From Caulobacter sp. (lineage in GTDB: Bacteria; Pseudomonadota; Alphaproteobacteria; Caulobacterales; Caulobacteraceae), in NCBI GenBank assembly GCA_014378155.1, contig JACMOF010000346.1, positions 1 through 10,758 on the forward strand: 10,758 nt of DNA, written 5' to 3'. The translations under genes and the position numbers were made by a program. Positions 6,221 through 10,758 of the stretch are shown here, one piece after another. Under the pieces are notes generated by a model, which was given only the letters and a program-made list of their open reading frames with translations, searched no databases and was not told where the DNA came from. Each line of letters begins with the position of its first letter. Within the stretch, counting starts at the first letter, position 1.

Positions 6221-7756
6221 CTAGGCGAAGCGCCAGGCTTCCTCGGCCGCGCGCTTGAGGGCGCGGGACTTGTGCAGGGTCTCCTCATATTCGGCGTCCG
6301 GATCGCTGTCGGCCACCACGCCGCCGCCGGCCTGGACATACATCATGCCGTCCTTCACCAGGGCCGTGCGCAGCACGATGCAGGTGTCGACCGAGCCGTC
6401 GGCGCCGATATAGCCCACCGCCCCGGCATAGCCGACGCCGCGCTTCTCGATCTCCAGCTCGTCGATGATCTCCATGGCCCGCACCTTGGGGGCGCCCGAC
6501 AGCGTGCCGGCGGGCAGGGCGGCCATCAGCACGTCGACCGGGTCCACGCCCTCGGGCGCGTCGCCCTCGACATTGGAGACGATGTGCATCACGTGGCTGT
6601 AGCGTTCGATCTTGAAACTGTCGGTGACTCGGACATTGGCGCCCTTGCTCCTGGTCGCCGGGTCATTGCTGCCGGCGTGCTTGAGCATCGCCACCCGGCC
6701 GACGTCGTTGCGGCCCAGGTCCAGCAGCATCAAATGCTCGGACCGTTCCTTGGGATCGGCCAGCAGCTCCTTCTCCAGCGCCAGGTCTTCTTCGGGCGTC
6801 GCGCCGCGCGGCCGGGTGCCGGCGATCGGGCGGATGGTGATCTTGCCGTCGCGCAGGCGCACCAGGATCTCCGGCGACGAGCCGACCAGCTCGAAGCCGT
6901 CGAGGTCGAGGAAAAACAGAAAGGGCGAGGGGTTCGTACGGCGCAGCGAGCGGTAGAGCGCGAACGGCTCCAGCGGGAAGGGCGCGCGGAACCGGTGGCT
7001 GGGCACCACCTGGAAGATGTCGCCGGCCCGGATGTACTCTTTCGCCTTCTCGACCACCACCGCGTAGTCCTCGCGGCTGACAGGGGTGGTGAACTCCATC
7101 TGCCCGTGGCTGGGGCGCGGGGCCGAGTGGGCCAGCGCACCGCGCAGATCGGCCATCACGGTCTCGATCCGGGCGCGAGCGGCGGCATAGGCGTCATGGG
7201 CCGAGAGGCCGGGCTTGTGCCGCGCCGTGGTGACCAGGATGATCTCCTGGGCGATGGCGTCGAACACCGCGACGATCGACGGCCGGGTCATGATCCCGTC
7301 CGGCAGGCCCAGGCTGTCGGTATTGACGTTGGGCAGGCGCTCGGCCAGGCGGACCATGTCGTAGCCCAGGGCCCCGAACACCCCGGCCGAGGGCGGCGGC
7401 AGGCCGGCCGGCATCTCGATCCGCGAGCGGGCGATCAGATCGCGCAGGCTATCCAGCGCGCCGCCCGCCTGTGGCGTGAACCGGCCGGCGGCGATGTCGT
7501 CGCCCTCGGCGACCTCGGCCTGGTCGCCGCGACAGCGCCAGACGAGATCCGGCTTCATGGCCACGATCGAGTAGCGCCCGCGCCAGGCGCCGCCCTCGAC
7601 GCTTTCGAACAGGAAGGCGTAGGGCCGCCCGTGACCGATCTTCAGATAGGCCGAGACCGGCGTCTCCAGGTCGTCGATCAGCCGGGTCCAAACCACCTGG
7701 GGCCGGCCGGCGTCATAGGCGGCGGTGAAGGCGTCAAGCGCGGGCTCCAGGCTCAT
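6221..7756 (-). CDS. trpE: Anthranilate synthase component I
   Basis: TrpE makes anthranilate from chorismate with ammonia supplied by TrpG, the committed step of tryptophan synthesis. The 511-residue protein has the N-terminal regulatory domain with FLFES (48-52), the equivalent of the LLES motif of tryptophan feedback inhibition. The chorismate-binding domain follows: PIAGTRPRG (310-318), DLGRND (346-351), ERYSHVMHIVSNVEG (384-398), PAGTLSGAPK (415-424), GYAGAVGY (442-449) and QAGGGVVADSDP (475-486). Residues 357-374 form an extra segment of about 14 residues compared with the usual sequence. The start was placed at the ATG at 7756 because it gives the normal N-terminus and overlaps the ppiD stop as ATGA (7753-7756). 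The frame stays open upstream only as a shadow of ppiD. trpE is probably translated from the ppiD transcript. Confidence 0.98.
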   Translation of the reverse strand: MSLEPALDAFTAAYDAGRPQVVWTRLIDDLETPVSAYLKIGHGRPYAFLFESVEGGAWRGRYSIVAMKPDLVWRCRGDQAEVAEGDDIAAGRFTPQAGGALDSLRDLIARSRIEMPAGLPPPSAGVFGALGYDMVRLAERLPNVNTDSLGLPDGIMTRPSIVAVFDAIAQEIILVTTARHKPGLSAHDAYAAARARIETVMADLRGALAHSAPRPSHGQMEFTTPVSREDYAVVVEKAKEYIRAGDIFQVVPSHRFRAPFPLEPFALYRSLRRTNPSPFLFFLDLDGFELVGSSPEILVRLRDGKITIRPIAGTRPRGATPEEDLALEKELLADPKERSEHLMLLDLGRNDVGRVAMLKHAGSNDPATRSKGANVRVTDSFKIERYSHVMHIVSNVEGDAPEGVDPVDVLMAALPAGTLSGAPKVRAMEIIDELEIEKRGVGYAGAVGYIGADGSVDTCIVLRTALVKDGMMYVQAGGGVVADSDPDAEYEETLHKSRALKRAAEEAWRFA

Positions 7757-9705
7757 TGCGCGTCTGGCTTCTTCTTGCCGTCCTTGGCGCCGGGCAGGGT
7801 GGCCGGATCGACGCCGATCGCCTCTTGGGCCAGAGGCAGATTGACCCGGGTCTTGACCTGCAGGCGGGCCGCTTCGGCGGCGGCGTCGCCGACGTCCTGG
7901 TACAGGCCCTGGCTGGCCTGCCGGCGCATCGCCTCGGTGACCCGGGCCAACTGCGCCACCGTGCCGGAGCGAACGGCCTCGACCTTGGCGACCAGATAGC
8001 CGCCTTGCGGGGCCCGGCTGGTGAAGGGCTCGCCCGGCTTGGCGTTGAAGGTGGCGATCAGCAGATCGCGGCCCAGGCCCTGAAACTGGCGGGCGTTTTC
8101 GCGCGTGATATTGGGCACGCGCTGGACGTTGGACTGGGCCGAGGCGGCGACCGCCTCCATCGACTCGCCCTTCTTGACCCGCAGGCCCAACTGGTCGGCC
8201 TTGGCCTTCATGCGTTCCAGCAGCGTCTTGAGCATCCATTGCTGGGTCAGGGGCGCGCGGATTTCGTTCAGGCTGGGCATGGCGGGCGGGATCACCCGCT
8301 CGACACGCACGGCGTAATATTCACCCTTGCTGACCTCGATCAGCTCGCTCTCGCCGCCGGCCGACAGTTCGAAGGCGGTTTTCAGAACATCGGGGGTGAG
8401 GCCGGGCACAGGCTGGCCGGTCTCGTCGACGCCTTGGGCGGCGATCGGCGCGGTGGTCAGGACCAGGGCGCCGGCCTTGGCGGCGGCGTCCAGCAGGTTG
8501 GCGCCCGCGTCGTGGGCGTCCTGATAGGCCTGGGTCTGTTCATAGGCCTTGCCCTGGGCGGCCTGGACCTTCAGGTCGGCCTCGATGCCCGGACGCAGGG
8601 CCGCCAGGGTGGGGGCGGCGGCAGGGGTGATCTTGGTGAGCTTGACGACCGACAGACCCAGATCGCCGGCGATCGGCGCGCTGACCTGGCCTGGCGCCAG
8701 AGCGAACACCGCCTCGGCCACCTTGCGGTCGGGCAGGGCGGCCTTCGGCTTGCCGTCGATGGCGACAGGGGACTTGCCATAGGCGCCGGCGACAGCGGGG
8801 GGTGAGTCGCCCTTGGCCAGGCGCTGGGCGATCACGGCGGCCGCCTTGGCGTCGGGGGCGACGATCTGCACGAACGAGCGGGTCTCGGCCACGCTCAGCG
8901 ACGCCTTGCGGGCGTCGAAGGCCTTGACCACGTCGGCCTCGGGCACGGTCACCGAGGGTTCCAGCGCCTTGGCGCTGAAGCGGGCCACCGACAGGACCCG
9001 AGTCTCGGGACGGGTCAGGCGTGCGGTGTTTTCCTTCATGAAGGCCTGAAGCTGGGCGTCACTGGGCGGCGCCACCTTGTCGACGATGGCCGGATTGATC
9101 GCGAAGGCGGCCAGGTCGCGGCCTTCGAGGCCGTAGGCGGCCTGCAGGGCCGAATAGATCAGTGGCGCGCGCACGCCGTGGGTCACGGCCGAAAACAGCT
9201 GGGCCTGGGCCAGGCCGTCGCGAAGCTGGGCTTCGTATTGAACGGGCGTCGCCTTGTTCTGGGCCAGCAGGGCTTCGTACATCTTGGCGTCGAACTTGCC
9301 GGTCACAGGGTCGAACGGACGCACGCCGGGGGGCAGGGCCGCCAGCTGCTTGTGGAGAATGTCGGCGATCAGCTTGTCGGACGGCCGGACGCCCATCTTG
9401 CGGATCACCTCGGCCAGAGACTCCTGCAGCGAGATTTCCTTCAGCATGCGGGTGTCGATGCCCTGGGCCACGGCCTGTTCGGGCGTGATCACCTGGCCCT
9501 GCTGCTGCTGGCGGTCGCGATAGCTGTCGAACTGCGCCTTGAACTGCTCGGGCGTCACGGTGCGCTTGCCCGCCTCGATCACCCACTTGCCGGGGGGATG
9601 GCGGAAGACGTCGCTGATCCCGAACACCGCGAAACTGACGATCAGCAGCGCGAACAGGACGATCGCGAAGGGCGATTTGGCGAAGGAGCGGAAGCCGGCG
9701 AGCAT
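7753..9705 (-). CDS. ppiD: PpiD/SurA-N-type periplasmic folding chaperone with parvulin-like domain
   Basis: This 650-residue protein is anchored by one N-terminal helix (about 12-30, FAIVLFALLIVSFAVFGI) with the bulk in the periplasm, as in PpiD, which helps proteins emerging from the SecYEG channel. A SurA_N-like helical region covers about 38-235. A parvulin (PpiC) domain is seen at about 275-361 (ETRSFVQIV, then AEAVFALAPGQVSAPIAGDLGLSVVKL). It is shortened in the middle and lacks the usual GGdLG turn and active-site His pattern, so isomerase activity is doubtful. The second half has further parvulin-like strands (GEYYAVRVERV, GGYLVAKVEAV) and a Lys-rich tail. The ATG at 9705 was chosen because the anchor follows directly; AGGAAGG lies 12 bp upstream. 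Residues before it in the open frame are low-complexity shadow. It overlaps trpE by 4 bp. Confidence 0.93.
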   Translation of the reverse strand: MLAGFRSFAKSPFAIVLFALLIVSFAVFGISDVFRHPPGKWVIEAGKRTVTPEQFKAQFDSYRDRQQQQGQVITPEQAVAQGIDTRMLKEISLQESLAEVIRKMGVRPSDKLIADILHKQLAALPPGVRPFDPVTGKFDAKMYEALLAQNKATPVQYEAQLRDGLAQAQLFSAVTHGVRAPLIYSALQAAYGLEGRDLAAFAINPAIVDKVAPPSDAQLQAFMKENTARLTRPETRVLSVARFSAKALEPSVTVPEADVVKAFDARKASLSVAETRSFVQIVAPDAKAAAVIAQRLAKGDSPPAVAGAYGKSPVAIDGKPKAALPDRKVAEAVFALAPGQVSAPIAGDLGLSVVKLTKITPAAAPTLAALRPGIEADLKVQAAQGKAYEQTQAYQDAHDAGANLLDAAAKAGALVLTTAPIAAQGVDETGQPVPGLTPDVLKTAFELSAGGESELIEVSKGEYYAVRVERVIPPAMPSLNEIRAPLTQQWMLKTLLERMKAKADQLGLRVKKGESMEAVAASAQSNVQRVPNITRENARQFQGLGRDLLIATFNAKPGEPFTSRAPQGGYLVAKVEAVRSGTVAQLARVTEAMRRQASQGLYQDVGDAAAEAARLQVKTRVNLPLAQEAIGVDPATLPGAKDGKKKPDAQ

Positions 9706-9775
9706 GACTGAGAGAAACCTTCCTCGATAAACCGCGCGGATTCCACGCAAGGCGACGGAACGGACGCGAGCAGCG

Positions 9776-9805
9776 GGTATAGTAGAGCCCCAGGGGGGGC
9801 GGCAA
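9776..9805 (-). promoter_or_regulatory. Candidate sigma-70-like promoter for ppiD-trpE
   Basis: On the minus strand TTGCCG (9805-9800) and TATACC (9781-9776) are 18 bp apart. Transcription would start near 9769, leaving a leader of about 65 bases before the ppiD ATG. The -10 is the only AT-rich box in this GC-rich stretch. The leader contains no Trp-rich peptide, so attenuation of trpE from here is not supported. Confidence 0.45.
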
Positions 9806-9816
9806 GCGGCGGACAC

Positions 9817-9861
9817 GCCAAACCGGTCTTGACTTCCCACGGGGCGACGGGGCCAAACCGG
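9817..9861 (+). repeat. Two direct copies of GCCAAACCGG in the tpiA control region
   Basis: GCCAAACCGG occurs at 9817-9826 and again at 9852-9861, 35 bp apart start to start. The first copy ends two bases before the candidate -35 of tpiA; the second covers its -10 position. Identical 10-mers flanking a promoter could be operator half-sites, but two copies may also be chance. Confidence 0.4.
9829..9857 (+). promoter_or_regulatory. Candidate tpiA promoter, possibly giving a leaderless mRNA
   Basis: TTGACT (9829-9834) is followed 17 bp later by GCCAAA (9852-9857), within GCCAAACC, a partial match to GCTANAWC. Transcription would begin at about 9864-9866, at the tpiA ATG itself, and no Shine-Dalgarno is seen in the bases before the ATG. 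Leaderless messages are common in Caulobacter. The -35 is good and the -10 weak. Confidence 0.35.
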
Positions 9862-9865
9862 GCGC

Positions 9866-10627
9866 ATGACCCTTTCCTTGACCACACCCCGGCCGCTAAT
9901 CGCCGGAAACTGGAAGATGTTCGGCCTCGAGGCGTCGCTCGACGAGGCCCGCACCGTGGCCGCGGCGCTCGCCGGGCACCCGGCCGCCGCCCGCGTGGCG
10001 ATCTGCCCGCCGGCCACCCTGCTGCACCGGCTTTCCGAGGTGCTGGCGGGCGAGAGCGTGCTGGTGGGCGGCCAGGACTGCCATCCCGCGCCGTCGGGGG
10101 CCCACACCGGCGACCTCTCGGCGGCCATGCTAGCCGACGCCGGGGCCCGGCTGGTGATTCTCGGCCACTCCGAGCGCCGCGCGGCCTATGGCGAGAGCGA
10201 CGCTCTGGTCGCGGCCAAGGTCGAGACGGCCCTGGCGGCCGGGCTGGAGCCCATCGTCTGCGTCGGCGAAACCCTGGCCCAGCGTGACGCCGGCCAGGCC
10301 GAGGCGGTGGTCACCGCCATGGCGCGCGGTTCGCTGCCGCCTTCGCTCGCCGGCCAGGACTTCGCTTTGGCCTATGAACCGGTCTGGGCAATCGGCACGG
10401 GCCGCACGCCGACGTTGGCCGACATCGCCGCCATCCACGCGGCCCTGCGCGGCGTTCTGGTGGAGCGGTTCGGCGCGCACGGCCAGACGGTGCCTATCCT
10501 GTACGGCGGCTCGGTGAAGCCGGAAAACGCGCGGGAGATCCTCGCGACACCCGACGTCGGCGGCGCGCTGGTGGGCGGAGCGTCTCTGAAGGCGGCGGAC
10601 TTCCTAGGGATCATCGGCGCGGCTTAG
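9866..10627 (+). CDS. tpiA: Triose-phosphate isomerase
   Basis: TpiA interconverts dihydroxyacetone phosphate and glyceraldehyde 3-phosphate in glycolysis and gluconeogenesis, in the cytoplasm. The 253-residue (beta/alpha)8 protein has every catalytic residue: N15 and K17 in IAGNWKM, H101 in ILGHSERR, and E171 in AYEPVWAIGTG, with the mobile loop 6 (PVWAIGTGRTP) and phosphate-binding YGGSV (213-217) and GALVGGASL (233-241). Length is normal. The ATG gives the standard N-terminus; no ribosome site precedes it. It is divergent from ppiD and followed within 8 bp by a perfect inverted repeat. In related genomes tpiA is usually followed by secG, which would begin just past the window. Confidence 0.98.
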   Translation: MTLSLTTPRPLIAGNWKMFGLEASLDEARTVAAALAGHPAAARVAICPPATLLHRLSEVLAGESVLVGGQDCHPAPSGAHTGDLSAAMLADAGARLVILGHSERRAAYGESDALVAAKVETALAAGLEPIVCVGETLAQRDAGQAEAVVTAMARGSLPPSLAGQDFALAYEPVWAIGTGRTPTLADIAAIHAALRGVLVERFGAHGQTVPILYGGSVKPENAREILATPDVGGALVGGASLKAADFLGIIGAA

Positions 10628-10634
10628 AGGCGCG

Positions 10635-10700
10635 GGGGACACGCACTCACGCCCCGACCTTGGCCAGGTTGCAGAGGGTTGGCCGTGAGTGCGTGTCCCC
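10635..10700. repeat. Perfect 17-bp inverted repeat with 32-bp spacer after tpiA
   Basis: GGGGACACGCACTCACG (10635-10651) is repeated in exact inverse at 10684-10700, with 32 bp between. It begins 8 bp after the tpiA stop. As RNA it could fold into a long hairpin, but no U-tract follows, so it is a poor intrinsic terminator. The spacer contains ACCTTGGCC (10657-10665), which recurs just outside the right arm at 10701-10709. The arms start GGGGACA, like the hairpin after lexA. It may be a REP/MITE-type element; no transposase is in the window. Confidence 0.75.
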
Positions 10701-10758
10701 ACCTTGGCCCGCTGCGTCACAGGATTGGCACGGTGTAGCCCTGAAGCGTGGGGGATGA
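10701..10758. other. Non-coding tail of the window, probably upstream of the next gene
   Basis: After the inverted repeat, the last 58 bp hold no frame that I can support and no clear promoter. By recalled synteny secG would follow tpiA. The bases GGGGG at 10750-10754 directly precede an ATG at 10755, too close to act as its ribosome site. Confidence 0.3.

Noticed and set aside
6272..7999. 575-codon open frame on the plus strand opposite trpE and the end of ppiD
   Set aside because: It is antisense to two certain genes; its composition (Gly, Ala, His, Gln, Asp and Arg without a fold signature) is what the complement of GC-rich codons gives.
7757..8239. Open frame extending trpE upstream by about 160 codons
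   Set aside because: It overlaps ppiD out of frame, is Arg/Gly/Pro/Gln-rich, and the known TrpE N-terminus begins at 7756.
9706..10128. Open frame extending ppiD upstream by about 140 codons into tpiA
   Set aside because: It runs antisense through tpiA and the divergent promoter region; the membrane anchor begins right after the ATG at 9705.

Overview
The window is a GC-rich alphaproteobacterial chromosome segment. Gene content and protein style point to Caulobacterales (Caulobacter or a close relative such as Phenylobacterium). The evidence is a long-linker alphaproteobacterial LexA with a GTTC-N7-GTTC operator, the tpiA / ppiD / trpE / trpG / trpD / trpC neighbourhood, the comEC-lexA pairing, and Caulobacter-like promoter elements (TTGAC with GCTA-type -10). 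No prophage, insertion sequence, CRISPR array, tRNA or rRNA is visible. The genus call rests on recalled synteny and was not checked by a search.

Layout. Bases 1-138 are the 3' end of a ComEC/Rec2-type gene, followed on the same strand by a small GFA-fold zinc protein (187-585). lexA lies on the minus strand (712-1413), with a consensus LexA box and an imperfect second box in its control region. That region is shared with a divergent gene for an ICMT-family membrane methyltransferase (1557-2150). Next, on the minus strand, is an AmpC/class C-like serine hydrolase (2157-3491) whose reading frame begins inside the end of trpC. trpG-trpD-trpC (5873 down to 3460) form a tight minus-strand operon with overlapping or near-abutting ends. 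A 68-residue plus-strand membrane protein (6011-6217) sits between trpG and trpE. trpE (7756-6221) is translationally coupled by an ATGA overlap to a PpiD-type periplasmic chaperone gene (9705-7753). Divergent from ppiD is tpiA (9866-10627). A perfect 17-bp inverted repeat follows tpiA, and the sequence then ends, probably just before the next gene.

How the genes work together. TrpE and TrpG form anthranilate synthase, TrpD adds phosphoribosyl, and TrpC closes the indole ring. trpF and trpBA are not in this window, so the pathway is split. No Trp-rich leader peptide or attenuator was seen before trpE or trpG. trpE probably depends on the ppiD promoter, and trpGDC on its own promoter. LexA controls SOS repair genes and itself. 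TpiA is central glycolysis/gluconeogenesis. PpiD helps fold proteins leaving the Sec translocon.

Most of the window is ordinary housekeeping DNA. The points worth a second look are the two palindromic GGGGACA-headed elements (636-659 and 10635-10700), the dual LexA boxes and back-to-back -35 elements at 1436-1495, the trpE insertion, the ATG-less start of the serine hydrolase, the small gene inside the trp cluster, and the apparent replacement of moaC-moeA between trpC and lexA. I saw no clear undescribed multi-gene system.
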